Assembly: GCA_009780825.1 (NCBI GenBank)
Contig: WQZH01000020.1
Coordinates: 1 to 36,919, forward strand
Direction: 5' to 3'
DNA: 36,919 nucleotides
DNA from: Desulfobulbus sp.
Lineage (GTDB): Bacteria; Desulfobacterota; Desulfobulbia; Desulfobulbales; Desulfobulbaceae
Shown here: piece after piece, positions 17,376-26,202 of the stretch
Layout of the letters: each line of letters opens with the position of its first letter
Position numbering within the stretch: the stretch's first letter is position 1
Translations under genes and position numbers: made by a program
The notes under the pieces: generated by a model
What the model was told of the DNA's origin: nothing
Databases searched by the model: none
What the model saw: the letters and a program-made list of their open reading frames with translations, nothing else

Positions 17376-18104
17376 ATGTGTGATATCTGTGGCTGTCAAC
17401 TGCACGAGCACCACCATCATGACCCCAAGGTGGTCGAGGTCAACCGGAGCCTTTTGGAAGCCAACCAGAAACAGGCGGAGGCGAACCGCCACTATATCGA
17501 ACACATGGGGGCGGTGGCCATCAATCTGATTTCCAGCCCGGGCTCGGGCAAGACCACGCTGCTGGAACGGACCATCGACGAATTGAAGGAGAGCTGCGGT
17601 ATCGGGGTGATCGAGGGCGATATCGAAACTGAGCGCGATGCCGACCGCATCCGTGCCAAAGGCGTTCCAGCTGTCCAGTTGACCACCGGAGGGGCGTGCC
17701 ATCTTGACGCCCCCATGGTGCATGGCGGTCTGCATGTGCTCGAACATCTGGCCAAAGGAAGGCGGCTTGATCTGATCTTCATCGAAAACGTCGGCAACTT
17801 GGTGTGCCCGGCAACCTTCGACCTCGGCGAACATCAACGGGTGGTGCTGCTGTCCAGTCCGGAAGGCTCGGATAAGCCGGCCAAATACCCAGCCACGTTC
17901 AAGAGCGCCGATCTGGTGCTCATCACGAAATCCGACCTGCTGCCCCATTTCGATTTTTCTGTGGAAGAGGCTACCAGCCAGGTGCATTTGCTCAAACCGG
18001 AACTCGAGATCATCACCCTTTCCGCCACCACCGGTGATGGTTTTCTCAGGTGGCTGACCTACCTGCGCCGGCTGTTGGCGCAGCGGCTTCCGCATGCGCA
18101 TTGA
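17376..18104 (+). CDS. hypB: Nickel-insertion GTPase HypB
   Basis: 242 residues. The N-terminus MCDICGCQ is a variant of the high-affinity nickel-binding CxxCGC motif, followed by a short EHHHHD stretch that may store nickel. The G domain has the P-loop SSPGSGKTTLLE at about 51-62, a switch region with GDIETERDADRI, and TKSDLLPH as guanine-specificity motif. GGAG lies upstream of the ATG at 17376. It is the last hyp gene; a 183-base gap follows. Confidence 0.95.
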   Translation: MCDICGCQLHEHHHHDPKVVEVNRSLLEANQKQAEANRHYIEHMGAVAINLISSPGSGKTTLLERTIDELKESCGIGVIEGDIETERDADRIRAKGVPAVQLTTGGACHLDAPMVHGGLHVLEHLAKGRRLDLIFIENVGNLVCPATFDLGEHQRVVLLSSPEGSDKPAKYPATFKSADLVLITKSDLLPHFDFSVEEATSQVHLLKPELEIITLSATTGDGFLRWLTYLRRLLAQRLPHAH

Positions 18105-18287
18105 TGGTCCGGCGATAAAAAAAATTCCTGACATGGCTGGGGCAGGCGGCCGTCTGCAGGGGCAGGAGCCAATCACATATATTTTTCCGTGTGCCGCGGA
18201 TTTGCCGGCACCAGGGAGCATACAAGGGGGAAGCGGTGAGGCCATAATCGGTTTCACGAAATTGCCATTAACAACAAGGGGGGCTCT

Positions 18288-20060
18288 ATGTCGCAAGCAA
18301 GCACACGTGGCAAGCTGGAAGGGGGAGGAGGCTGGATCAGCGAAGATTGGCTGGCGCTGATTCTGGGTCTCGTCATTTTCGGCCTCAGCCTGGGTACGTT
18401 CAAGGGAGTGGATATCCTGGGCTGGGGGGCTAAAACAGATATCTGGGTCGATCTGAACAAGGCGGTCAGCACCATATCTGCCAAGTACAATGGGGTGGCA
18501 GGGGAGATCACCAAGATCGAAGGCCAGAAGTTGACCCTGAAAAACAAGGAGGGCAAAGAATCGACGGTCACCGTTGAAGGCAATCTCTCCACCTTGCAGG
18601 TCGGACAGCAGTACACGAAGGCGGGCATGTCGCCCGTCGTGTCGGTGGTGCTGACCTATCTGTTCGCCTTGGTGATCATGACCTTGGGAGCGATCGGTCT
18701 GAGAGCCAACGTGCCGAAATTCATGTTCGGCTTCACCTTGGTCTTCTGGCTCAGCTACCTCTGCTGGCTCATGGGCAGTTGGGGATACATTGCCGCTTCG
18801 AGAGAGCAGGCAGCCAAGTTCGGTATTCCCTGGTCTTTGGGCATGAGCGGCGAAGTCGGTTTTATTCTTGCCCTGATCCTCGGCCTGATTATCGGCAACC
18901 TTTTTCCGGGGCTCGCCAATTTGATGAAAGAGGCGGCCCGGCCGGAATTGTACATCAAAACCGGCATCGTCATCCTGGGTGCCGGCCTAGGGATCAAGGC
19001 CGCCGAGTCCTTCGGACTGGCCTCGAACATCATGTTCCGGGGCTTCTGTGCCATTGTCGAGGCCTATCTCATTTACTGGGCCGTGGTCTATTACATCGCG
19101 CGTAAATATTTCAAATTCAGCCGGGAATGGGCGGCTCCGCTGGCTTCCGGTATTTCGATCTGCGGCGTGTCCGCTTCCATTGCCACCGGTGGCGCCATCC
19201 GCGCCCGGCCTATCGTGCCGATCATGGTCTCCTCGCTGGTCGTCATTTTCGTGGCCATTGAGATGGTGATTCTGCCGCTTTTGGCCAAATTTTTCCTGTG
19301 GACCGAGCCGCTGGTCGCGGGCGCCTGGATGGGCTTGGCAGTGAAGTCAGACGGAGGTGCCATTGCCAGTGGAGCAATCACCGATGCCTTGATCCGGGCT
19401 CAAGCCCTGGATGCCGCCGGCATTCACTATGCCGAGGGCTGGATCACCATGACCGCCACCACGGTCAAGATGTTCATCGATATCTTCATCGGTGCCTGGG
19501 CCTTTCTTTTGGCCTACATCTGGGTGGCCAAGATCGACGTCAAACCGGGCCAGAAGGTGAATGCCGGCGAAATCTGGCACCGTTTCCCCAAGTTCGTCAT
19601 CGGCTACGTGCTCACCTTTGTCATCCTGGTGGTCATGTGCTGGCCGACGGCCAAGATCATGGGGCCGGCCGATAAGGAGCTGGCCGAATTGAAGGCCGCA
19701 ACCATTTCGATCGAGAAGAAAATGCAGGCCACCACCGATGGCACGGCGCTGGCCGCTCTGAGGAAAGATCTCGATGGGGTCAAGGCCCAGCAGAAAGAGA
19801 TCAACGAGAAAGTCAAGGAGCCTAGGAATTTCTTGGGGTTGGCTAAATCGGCCAGCAACCAGGGCGAAGTCTTCAGGGGATTGTTCTTCCTGTTCTGTTT
19901 CTTTACCATCGGCCTGGTGTCCAATTTCAAGAAACTGATGCAGGAAGGCTTGGGTAAACTGGCCGCGGTCTATTGTCTCAGCCTGTTTGGCTTTATCATC
20001 TGGGTCGGTCTGCTCATCTCATGGCTCTTTTTCCACGGCGTCAAACCGCCAACTATTTAG
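18288..20060 (+). CDS. YeiH-family putative sulfate exporter (large variant)
   Basis: 590-residue inner-membrane protein of the UPF0324/YeiH family, often annotated as a putative sulfate exporter; the transported substrate is not proven. Conserved family segments include ISICGVSASIATGGAIRARP and 'AGAWMGLAVKSDGGAIASGA'. It is much longer than the roughly 340-residue family core: an N-terminal membrane segment is followed by a soluble loop (about residues 45-112, rich in Lys/Thr/Val), and a coiled-coil-like hydrophilic segment (about residues 463-510) sits before the last membrane helices. AAGGGG lies upstream of the ATG. It is followed 15 bases later by a small membrane protein gene. Confidence 0.75.
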   Translation: MSQASTRGKLEGGGGWISEDWLALILGLVIFGLSLGTFKGVDILGWGAKTDIWVDLNKAVSTISAKYNGVAGEITKIEGQKLTLKNKEGKESTVTVEGNLSTLQVGQQYTKAGMSPVVSVVLTYLFALVIMTLGAIGLRANVPKFMFGFTLVFWLSYLCWLMGSWGYIAASREQAAKFGIPWSLGMSGEVGFILALILGLIIGNLFPGLANLMKEAARPELYIKTGIVILGAGLGIKAAESFGLASNIMFRGFCAIVEAYLIYWAVVYYIARKYFKFSREWAAPLASGISICGVSASIATGGAIRARPIVPIMVSSLVVIFVAIEMVILPLLAKFFLWTEPLVAGAWMGLAVKSDGGAIASGAITDALIRAQALDAAGIHYAEGWITMTATTVKMFIDIFIGAWAFLLAYIWVAKIDVKPGQKVNAGEIWHRFPKFVIGYVLTFVILVVMCWPTAKIMGPADKELAELKAATISIEKKMQATTDGTALAALRKDLDGVKAQQKEINEKVKEPRNFLGLAKSASNQGEVFRGLFFLFCFFTIGLVSNFKKLMQEGLGKLAAVYCLSLFGFIIWVGLLISWLFFHGVKPPTI

Positions 20061-20075
20061 TACGGAGGCAACATC

Positions 20076-20246
20076 ATGGAACAAAAACAACAGCAACCAC
20101 AGGTTGCCGACGAAATAAAAAAAATGGAATATGAACCCCTGCTGCCTGCCGAACTGTCATTGATTCGGTGGTCCATCGGCATCGGCGTCGTTGCCCTGTT
20201 CATCCTCTACGGGTTGAGCCGCCTGCTCTTCCCGACAGGCCACTGA
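20076..20246 (+). CDS. 56-residue single-pass membrane protein
   Basis: A short frame 15 bases after the transporter, with a strong ribosome site (GGAGG, seven bases before ATG). The first half is hydrophilic and Gln-rich (MEQKQQQPQVADEIKK), the second is one membrane helix (SIGIGVVALFILYGLSRLLF). No family recognised. Its tight placement suggests an accessory subunit of the transporter. Confidence 0.7.
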   Translation: MEQKQQQPQVADEIKKMEYEPLLPAELSLIRWSIGIGVVALFILYGLSRLLFPTGH

Positions 20247-20260
20247 TCTGCGCATATTGC

Positions 20261-20542
20261 CTAAGACCGCGAGGCTGAAATCCGCATCATGGCCAGAGCC
20301 TTGCGATACTCTTCGAGGCGTTGTTCCCATTGGGGCAACGCCTCGACGTCTTCATGCCACGTCGCCAGCTCCTTGGCGGCGATGGCAAGGCGTCCTTCCG
20401 CCACGGCCTTGGCCGCCTCCGCATAGTCCATCTTGTACCGCAATTGCCGCTCCGCAAGACTGGCCTGAATTTTCCTGACCACCTGCTGGTGATGGTTCAA
20501 CTCACGGCCAATGGAAATTTCGTATTCGTCGGTATGCATCAT
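20261..20542 (-). CDS. Small helical protein of unknown function
   Basis: 93 residues, almost wholly alpha-helical and charged, with alternating Ala/Glu/Arg runs (ERQLRYKMDYAEAAKAVAEG, EQRLEEYRKALAMM) suggesting a helical bundle or coiled coil. No cysteine motif, signal peptide or membrane segment. It converges on the 56-residue gene with only 14 bases between stops and lies 45 bases after the DUF2284 gene, so it may be co-transcribed with that gene. No function can be given. Confidence 0.55.
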   Translation of the reverse strand: MMHTDEYEISIGRELNHHQQVVRKIQASLAERQLRYKMDYAEAAKAVAEGRLAIAAKELATWHEDVEALPQWEQRLEEYRKALAMMRISASRS

Positions 20543-20587
20543 TTTCTTTTCTGGTCAAAAGGAAAGATGAGCTTGTGGTGCATAATC

Positions 20588-21259
20588 TCAAGCAAGCAGC
20601 ACGATCCCGGCCATGAGCCCCATGGTTGGCGTGCCGCCGCTTGCCGCATCGGTATCGATTTTGGCAAACGGCCACCCTGCCCGGGCGGCCAGCTCGGCGA
20701 AGTCGATCCCTACGGCTGAAATCGAAGGACGGGCAAGATCCAGATGGCGGCAGGACCGGGAACCGTCCAGCACCGGGCAAGCCGTTTCATTGGCGCAGAA
20801 CAGTTCCCTGCAGGAGCCAGCGGCCATGCCGAATGCCTGGGCAAAGCCGAAGGTGGGGGCGGCCCGCTCCAGACCGGCGGCAATCCGATGGATGGCCCGG
20901 GTGATGTGCAGCCGGTTTTCGTCCAGCAACTCTGTGATCGGGGCATCAATTTTGAACACCACAACAAAACGATAACCAGTGAGCCGGGCGCGAAAATCCG
21001 CCGGTGATGGTGCATGGGGTGGGCATCCAGGGGCCAAACCGTAGCTGGGGCATCGATACGGGGCTCCACACATGGCCGCATACCGGTCTTCGATGACGAG
21101 GGTCTCTGCCGGCAATAGGACCGCATCGGTCGCGCCAAGGGATCGAGCCAGGGCGAGCAGCGGACTTTGTTCGGCCATCCCGACTGACGGAGAAGAAGGA
21201 GGAGATGCCGAGCGTTGGCCGCATCCGGTCTTTTGATGCCCTTGTTGCCGGTTTGCCAT
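20588..21259 (-). CDS. DUF2284 predicted metal-binding protein
   Basis: 223 residues from the ATG at 21259, chosen because GGAGA lies eight bases before it; an internal Met at 21178 is possible. The cysteine-rich core MCGAPYRCPSYGLAPGCPPH matches the 'C-x-x-C...Y...CPP' pattern of DUF2284, and a second set (CRELFCANETACPVLDG) completes a likely Fe-S or zinc site. The C-terminus is a hydrophobic MGLMAGIVLLA. Proteins of this kind are common in anaerobes; the reaction is unknown. Confidence 0.75.
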   Translation of the reverse strand: MANRQQGHQKTGCGQRSASPPSSPSVGMAEQSPLLALARSLGATDAVLLPAETLVIEDRYAAMCGAPYRCPSYGLAPGCPPHAPSPADFRARLTGYRFVVVFKIDAPITELLDENRLHITRAIHRIAAGLERAAPTFGFAQAFGMAAGSCRELFCANETACPVLDGSRSCRHLDLARPSISAVGIDFAELAARAGWPFAKIDTDAASGGTPTMGLMAGIVLLA

Positions 21260-21628
21260 AGATGATCTCCATAGGATAGACTGATTGGGCTGGATGGGAG
21301 GGTGTCGAACCAGAGCGATGCCGAAAAATCCTCGGGTCAATGGCAGCGCCTTATATTGGGTATTGTTCAGAATATCACCAGGTGCAATCCTGCGAACAGG
21401 GTGTGCTCTTTCCCTGCCAGGAAACCCTGTTCTGTGGACTTCTGGTCCCTGGATGCGCGCCGGAGCCTTTTCCCATTTACACCTGGTCGCAATTCATTCA
21501 ATCTGAACATCTTGGCTGTCGTTGCCGGCGCAAACAGAGCGCCCAGACCGCAACCCAACGATTTTTCCTTGAGTTAGCTCATAGGTGCTGCGGCCAAAGT
21601 ATCCGAATGTTCCAAGGCCGGCAGTATC
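21260..21628. other. Gap between DUF2284 gene and gabD
   Basis: About 370 bases without a recognisable gene. A plus-strand frame (21340-21717) is open and Cys-rich but runs into the 3' end of the dehydrogenase gene, has no convincing ribosome site and matches no family I know. The promoter of the DUF2284 gene is expected here. Confidence 0.5.
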
Positions 21629-23101
21629 CTACATTCCCGCCAGGGCAATGTATTTCACTTCCATGTATTCTTCCAGTCCTTCCCTGGCGCCTTCGCGGCC
21701 AAGCCCCGATTGTTTGACCCCGCCGAACGGCGCCACTTCGGTGGAAAGCAGCCCGCTGTTGACGCAGACCATACCGGCCTCAATGGCTGTCGCCACCCGG
21801 AGCACCCGACCGATATCGCGGGCATAGAAATAGGCGGCCAGGCCAAATTCACTCGCGTTGGCCATGTCGATCGCCTCCTGGTCGGTATGAAAACGAAAGA
21901 GCGGCGCAACCGGGCCGAAGGTTTCTTCGCGCGCCACCTGCATCTGCTGGGTGACATCGGTCAGGACGGTCGGTTCAAAAAAGAGACCGCCGCGGGCATG
22001 GACGCCTCCTCCTGCCAATAGCCGCGCGCCTTGAGCCAGGGCGTCGGCGATGTGCTCTTTGACCTTGGCCAGGGCCGGTGGATCGATCAGTGGACCAACC
22101 ATCACTCCTGGCTCTGTGCCCGCGCCCACGGACATGGTACGGACCTTGGCCGCCAGCTTTTCGGCAAAAGCGTCGTATACGCCATCCTGAACATAAATCC
22201 GGTTCGCACAGACGCACGTTTGCCCGGCATTGCGATACTTCGAGGCCAGGGCGCCGTCAACCGCCGCCTCCACATCGGCATCGTCAAAGACGATGAACGG
22301 CGCATTGCCGCCTAACTCAAGCGATAATTTTTTCACTGTGTCGGCCGATTGCCGCATCAGAAGGCGCCCGACCGCCGTGGAACCGGTGAACGACAGTTTG
22401 CGCACCAGTGGGCTTTCGCAAAAAACACGACCGATTGCAACTACATGCGATTCGTCGCAGGGGATGACGTTGAAGACTCCCGGCGGCAAACCGGCCTGCT
22501 CGGTTAACGCGGCCAAGGCGAGGGCGGTGAGGGGGGTAGCCTCCGCGGGTTTGCAGACCACGGTACATCCGGCAGCCAAGGCCGGAGCCACCTTGCGGGT
22601 GATCATGGCTAAAGGGAAATTCCAAGGAGTGATGGCGGCGCAGACGCCGACCGGCTGCTTGATGGTGAGCAGCATGCGGTCGTCCTGATTGGCCGGAATC
22701 ACCGTTCCGTAGGCACGCCTGGCCTCTTCGGCGAACCATTCCACGAATGAGGCGCCATAGCTGACTTCTCCCCGCGCCTCTGCCAGCGGCTTGCCCTGTT
22801 CTGCGGTGATCAGTTGGGCCAGATCTTCGGCATGGATCAAAATCAGGTCGAACCACCGTTTGAGTATGGTACTCCGTGCTTTGGCGGTCAGATTGCGCCA
22901 GGCTGGCCAAGCCGCATTGGCCGCCGTGATCGCCATCTCTGTTTCAGCCACGCCCATATCGGCCACCTCGGTGAGCAGGGCCCCCGTAGCTGGGTTGGTG
23001 ACCGGGAATACCCGGCGGTCGCTGGCGGCAATCCAGTTGCCATTGATGTATCCTTTGGTTCTGGTCAGGGTGCTGTCGGTGAGCGGGATTGTCATGGTCA
23101 T
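21629..23101 (-). CDS. gabD: NAD(P)-dependent succinate-semialdehyde dehydrogenase (GabD-like)
   Basis: 490 residues from the ATG at 23101; a second ATG six bases later is equally possible. It belongs to the aldehyde dehydrogenase superfamily and would oxidise succinate semialdehyde to succinate. Motifs: 'ITPWNFPLAMITRKVAPAL' and KPAEATPLTALAL (cofactor site), FTGSTAVGRLLM, the general-base Glu in LELGGNAPFIVFDDAD, and the catalytic Cys in AGQTCVCANRIYV. The pattern is closest to GabD, but substrate choice within the superfamily is not settled by sequence alone. It stands alone on the minus strand. Confidence 0.88.
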   Translation of the reverse strand: MTMTIPLTDSTLTRTKGYINGNWIAASDRRVFPVTNPATGALLTEVADMGVAETEMAITAANAAWPAWRNLTAKARSTILKRWFDLILIHAEDLAQLITAEQGKPLAEARGEVSYGASFVEWFAEEARRAYGTVIPANQDDRMLLTIKQPVGVCAAITPWNFPLAMITRKVAPALAAGCTVVCKPAEATPLTALALAALTEQAGLPPGVFNVIPCDESHVVAIGRVFCESPLVRKLSFTGSTAVGRLLMRQSADTVKKLSLELGGNAPFIVFDDADVEAAVDGALASKYRNAGQTCVCANRIYVQDGVYDAFAEKLAAKVRTMSVGAGTEPGVMVGPLIDPPALAKVKEHIADALAQGARLLAGGGVHARGGLFFEPTVLTDVTQQMQVAREETFGPVAPLFRFHTDQEAIDMANASEFGLAAYFYARDIGRVLRVATAIEAGMVCVNSGLLSTEVAPFGGVKQSGLGREGAREGLEEYMEVKYIALAGM

Positions 23102-23524
23102 TTCTCTTGATGCTGTGCTGCGTATTGCATCGGTTGAAGGAAAGATCTCGATAGTGGTCATTACATGGAAGAGCACCGTGCACAAGATGAGCAAGGCGCG
23201 AACGCGAAAACAGTTCGTTGTATCCCTTGCCAACGATACAATGTCAATCCTGATTGCTTCTTCTCAACACTTATCGTTTAGCGGACAAAGATAGATTCCT
23301 GACTACGAACAAATTTTAGGGGAATGAGGTTGGCGCAAGGCATTGCAACAGAGATTCGCATCTGCATGGCCGAACGGTTTTTCCTTTTTTGTCCCGCTGT
23401 CTCTGCCTGCGTCACAAATTATCCGCTGACTTTTTCAATTCCAATCAGTTTACGAATCGAAGAGCATTTGTCTGGGGTCAAAAAACGCAAGGTGATGCTG
23501 CCGCTCGTGCCGAGCGAAAGGTGC
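23102..23524. other. Gap between gabD and tRNA-Glu
   Basis: About 420 bases. It includes the upstream region of gabD. Small frames on both strands lack ribosome sites and family similarity, and I support none of them. Nothing else recognisable was seen before the tRNA promoter. Confidence 0.5.
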
Positions 23525-23553
23525 TTGACAAAACCGATGAGATATTTTAGATA
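23525..23553 (+). promoter_or_regulatory. Promoter of tRNA-Glu
   Basis: TTGACA (23525-23530) and TAGATA (23548-23553) are separated by 17 bases, the ideal sigma70 layout, and end 14 bases before the tRNA. The -35 is a perfect consensus match. Confidence 0.8.
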
Positions 23554-23567
23554 GGCCAACTATTCCA

Positions 23568-23643
23568 GGCCCCATCGTCTAGTGGCCTAGGACATCGGCC
23601 TCTCACGCCGGTAACAGGGGTTCGAGTCCCCTTGGGGTCACCA
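23568..23643 (+). tRNA. tRNA-Glu (anticodon CUC)
   Basis: 76 bases with encoded CCA. Acceptor arms GGCCCCA and TGGGGTC pair, allowing one G-U. The anticodon arm has stem TCGGC/GCCGG around the loop CTCTCAC, giving anticodon CTC, and the T arm has AGGGG-TTCGAGT-CCCCT. Overall it matches bacterial tRNA-Glu closely. The 3' part is the attachment core used by the integrated phage, and the gene remains whole at this end. Confidence 0.95.
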
Positions 23644-23644
23644 A
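23596..23644 (+). repeat. attL: 49-bp core at the 3' end of tRNA-Glu
   Basis: The stretch from the anticodon stem through CCAA is repeated base for base at 32552-32600. Flanks differ on both sides, so the identity ends sharply. This is the usual mark of site-specific integration into a tRNA gene. The two copies are 8956 bases apart, which is the element length. Confidence 0.93.
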
Positions 23645-23662
23645 GTAAAAGCAGCTAGTTAG

Positions 23663-24745
23663 TTAAAGCTGAAAAGTCCGAGAAAGTTCTTGATGTACTT
23701 CTGATGTACTTTTCTCGGAACCAGGTAAGCCGGGGAGCGCCACGAGCACTTCCCGGTTTTCTTTTTTCAGCCGGTGGATGTAATGCTGGGTGGTCGCCAA
23801 GCTGGTATGGCGAAGCATGTATTGTATCTCGACCAGGGGCACGTTCTCAGATGCCAGGATCGAGGCAAACAGATGCCGGATACCATGGAAACCAAACGGC
23901 TTCACTTTCGCTTTCCTGCAAACCCGTTTCAACCAGTGTTGTCGGTATTGATAGGCCAGGTTTTGCTGGCTGACAAAAACGAGTTCGTTTGGTTTGCAGC
24001 CTTTCTTCTGGTGCCGCATCAGCCAATCAAGCAGATCGTCCTTGACGCTCAACCACTGTGAGCGCCATTCACCGACCTTGTTTTTCCGCCAACTCAGTCG
24101 AATACGCTTGCGGAAAAAATCGACGTCGGCCCAGGTGAGCCGGAAAAGCTCGTCCCGCCGGGCTCCAGTCTGCAAATAGCAATAGAGCATCAGCCTGTCT
24201 TGGTCTCCTCCGATGGTATTGAAGACTTTCCAAAAATCTTCCAGGGTTGGAACATATCGTTCCACTCGTTCCGAGGCGAATTTCTCCACCTTGGCAAAAG
24301 GGTTTTCGCTGGGCAGTTGAAGAAACTTCACTCCCCAGGACCAAGCCGCCGACAAGTTCTTCCTGTCTTTGTTGGCAGCGTTTCCTGATCGGTTGCCCGA
24401 TTGAATTTGCAAAGCCTTTTGAACCTGCAAGGCGGTCAATTGGGTAACCGATGATTGCGGATGAATGCCAGAGGCGAAGAACAGACGAAAAACCATCCTT
24501 TTTTCTTCAAATGTTTTCCGGGTGAAACTCTGTTCAGCGAACCTTAAATATTCCGTCGCCCAATCAATCAAGCAAACCGTATGGGTCTTTTGGTCGTCCT
24601 CTGCGGATGACGGGAATCTTTCCGACTCCCACAACAACGCCTCCTTTTTCGTCTCGAAGCACTTCCTCTGTTTGATATTCCCAATGAACCGTTGACCCAT
24701 CCATGGGAACTTGTCCTTGTTTTTGTTCGGGTTTTTGTACGCCAT
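23663..24745 (-). CDS. int: Phage tyrosine integrase
   Basis: 360 residues. It catalyses recombination between the phage and the tRNA-Glu site. Catalytic residues are all visible: R196 in TGARRDEL, H287 and R290 in FHGIRH, H313 in LRHTS and Y322 in QHYIHRL. The N-terminus ('WMGQRFIGNIKQRKCFETKKEALLWE') has the form of a three-stranded arm-binding domain, followed by a core-binding domain near residues 55-160. The stop lies 18 bases from attL, the normal position. Its first 60 codons overlap the excisionase reading frame. Two GATGTACTT repeats lie in its last codons. Confidence 0.93.
   Translation of the reverse strand: MAYKNPNKNKDKFPWMGQRFIGNIKQRKCFETKKEALLWESERFPSSAEDDQKTHTVCLIDWATEYLRFAEQSFTRKTFEEKRMVFRLFFASGIHPQSSVTQLTALQVQKALQIQSGNRSGNAANKDRKNLSAAWSWGVKFLQLPSENPFAKVEKFASERVERYVPTLEDFWKVFNTIGGDQDRLMLYCYLQTGARRDELFRLTWADVDFFRKRIRLSWRKNKVGEWRSQWLSVKDDLLDWLMRHQKKGCKPNELVFVSQQNLAYQYRQHWLKRVCRKAKVKPFGFHGIRHLFASILASENVPLVEIQYMLRHTSLATTQHYIHRLKKENREVLVALPGLPGSEKSTSEVHQELSRTFQL
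23692..23720. repeat. Paired GATGTACTT repeats near attL (candidate integrase arm sites)
   Basis: GATGTACTT occurs at 23692 and 23703, 11 bases apart, followed by TCGGAA at 23715. The same arrangement recurs at 32442, 32453 and 32464 near attR in the same orientation. Integrase arm-binding sites are typically short direct repeats spaced by about one helical turn close to the core, which fits. Confidence 0.6.
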
Positions 24746-24893
24746 GTTTCAATACCTCGTTTCGTGGAAATCTCCATGAACGCGGCCCCAGGCGTACCCC
24801 TCCAAGCCTTTCGAGACCATAGCGCCGCAGAACTCTTTTCTCAACACGGAAATAATCAGCAACCTCTTGCAAGGTCATCATTTCGGGGAGCAT
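24564..24893 (-). CDS. xis: Excisionase-like helix-turn-helix protein
   Basis: 109 residues. The N-terminal 55 residues form an AlpA/excisionase winged HTH: 'MMTLQEVADYFRVEKRVLRR' then a wing near 'LGPRSWRFPRNEVLKHG'. The last 60 codons lie over the start of int in another frame and look unconserved; the useful domain is upstream of the overlap. It is three bases from the replication gene stop. It probably directs excision and may also act as a regulator of the int promoter. Confidence 0.7.
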   Translation of the reverse strand: MLPEMMTLQEVADYFRVEKRVLRRYGLERLGGVRLGPRSWRFPRNEVLKHGVQKPEQKQGQVPMDGSTVHWEYQTEEVLRDEKGGVVVGVGKIPVIRRGRPKDPYGLLD

Positions 24894-24896
24894 TGT

Positions 24897-26168
24897 TCAC
24901 CCTGCCATAGTTGCTCGGAACTCGTTTCGTTTCGTGATCATTTTCCGGGTGAACTTTTGTTCATCTTCGAAAAGGTCGTGCAGGTCTTCCTCGATGAGGT
25001 CTTGGCAGAAGACAACAATCCGGTCGATGTCATTGGGTTCGATTTCCAGCGACGCACAGACCGACATGAGCATGCCACGGGCCTGCTTGCGGAGCATGTC
25101 AACGTCCTTGTGGCGGACGGGATGATTGCGAATGAGGCCGAGCACACCGGTCCAGACGACATTACGCACCTTCTGCCAGAACTCGGAGACCTTGGCGCGG
25201 GATTGGTTGTGGTTGCGATCAACGGGGCTGATCGTGTGCTTGACCCATTCCGAGGTCAGGTACAGCCAGAGGGATTTCAGGGAGGAAGTCAGATCGTAAA
25301 CCGTATCAATTCTAAGTTGCTGATCCTGATCGGAGAACTCCCTGAGCTTCGGGCGGCGTAGCTCAAACTCGACCCGGGTAACGGGGTTCTGGTCGAATTG
25401 CTGAAGGCCCCAGACCTCGGCAAAGATTTCCTGCTTGTGGGTGGCCCTGGAGCGTTTGAGTTCCGTCACCTTATCATAGATGCGAAGCATGATGTCTTTC
25501 GAGATCCAGTTGACGCTGGTCAGGTGGTTATGGCGGGCGTAGCTGACAAAATCGGTGCCGCGAGAGACCCACTTGGTTTTTGCTTCCAGGTCAAGCTCGT
25601 TGATATCGACGTTGATGAAGTCGGCGGCCAGATGGACCTCGGAAACCAACTCTTTGACGATCTCGCAGCCGTAGGTTGCAAGAAAGGTCTTCACCCCTTC
25701 ATAGATAGGCAGAAAACCGGGCGACCAGCAGGAGAGCGAACCGATTTCCAGGCGGCAGGAGGGAATCGGGTCTTCCGCCTTTCGGCGATTGAACAACAGG
25801 GTGATATCACCGGAGGTGAGGCGGAAGGAATAACGGGAGGCACCCTGGCGGGAGAGGTTCCAGTCAAAGCCTCGTTCCTCGAAAACCGGGATACAGTCAA
25901 GGTCCAGTTCTTGGGCTTCCTTCTTCTTGCGTTCGAGGTAATCCAGGAACCAGGGATCGAGCCAGAAGACCCAGAGATTGACTTTCAGAAAATCGAGATT
26001 GCGAACACAACCAAGGGCTTGATTGTGGGCGGTGACTACTTGGGAGTCACATGCTATTCGGGCTTGTGACTCCCCGAAAGGAAAATCCGTCGGCGAATTG
26101 TCCCGCAGGGTCAACCAGCGGGCGTCTTGGTGGCGGTAAAAAGGCGTGTATTTCGATTGTAGTTGCAT
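24897..26168 (-). CDS. Phage replication initiation protein
   Basis: 423 residues from the ATG at 26168, which has AAGGA eight bases upstream; in-frame codons further upstream would run into the Zot gene. Segments such as 'DIMLRIYDKVTELKRSRATH' and PVTRVEFELRRPKLREF resemble the replication initiation factor family (RstA/PF02486-like) of filamentous phages, in which a tyrosine nicks the origin for rolling-circle replication. Catalytic tyrosines cannot be assigned with confidence. It sits after the morphogenesis gene, not before the coat genes as in most inoviruses. Confidence 0.72.
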   Translation of the reverse strand: MQLQSKYTPFYRHQDARWLTLRDNSPTDFPFGESQARIACDSQVVTAHNQALGCVRNLDFLKVNLWVFWLDPWFLDYLERKKKEAQELDLDCIPVFEERGFDWNLSRQGASRYSFRLTSGDITLLFNRRKAEDPIPSCRLEIGSLSCWSPGFLPIYEGVKTFLATYGCEIVKELVSEVHLAADFINVDINELDLEAKTKWVSRGTDFVSYARHNHLTSVNWISKDIMLRIYDKVTELKRSRATHKQEIFAEVWGLQQFDQNPVTRVEFELRRPKLREFSDQDQQLRIDTVYDLTSSLKSLWLYLTSEWVKHTISPVDRNHNQSRAKVSEFWQKVRNVVWTGVLGLIRNHPVRHKDVDMLRKQARGMLMSVCASLEIEPNDIDRIVVFCQDLIEEDLHDLFEDEQKFTRKMITKRNEFRATMAG

Positions 26169-26202
26169 GGGAAAATCCTTGGAATTGTTTGAGGCCAACC
26201 GG

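Noticed and set aside
21340..21717. Cys-rich 125-codon plus-strand frame
   Set aside because: No ribosome site or recognised family, and it runs antisense into gabD; several cysteines alone do not support a gene.
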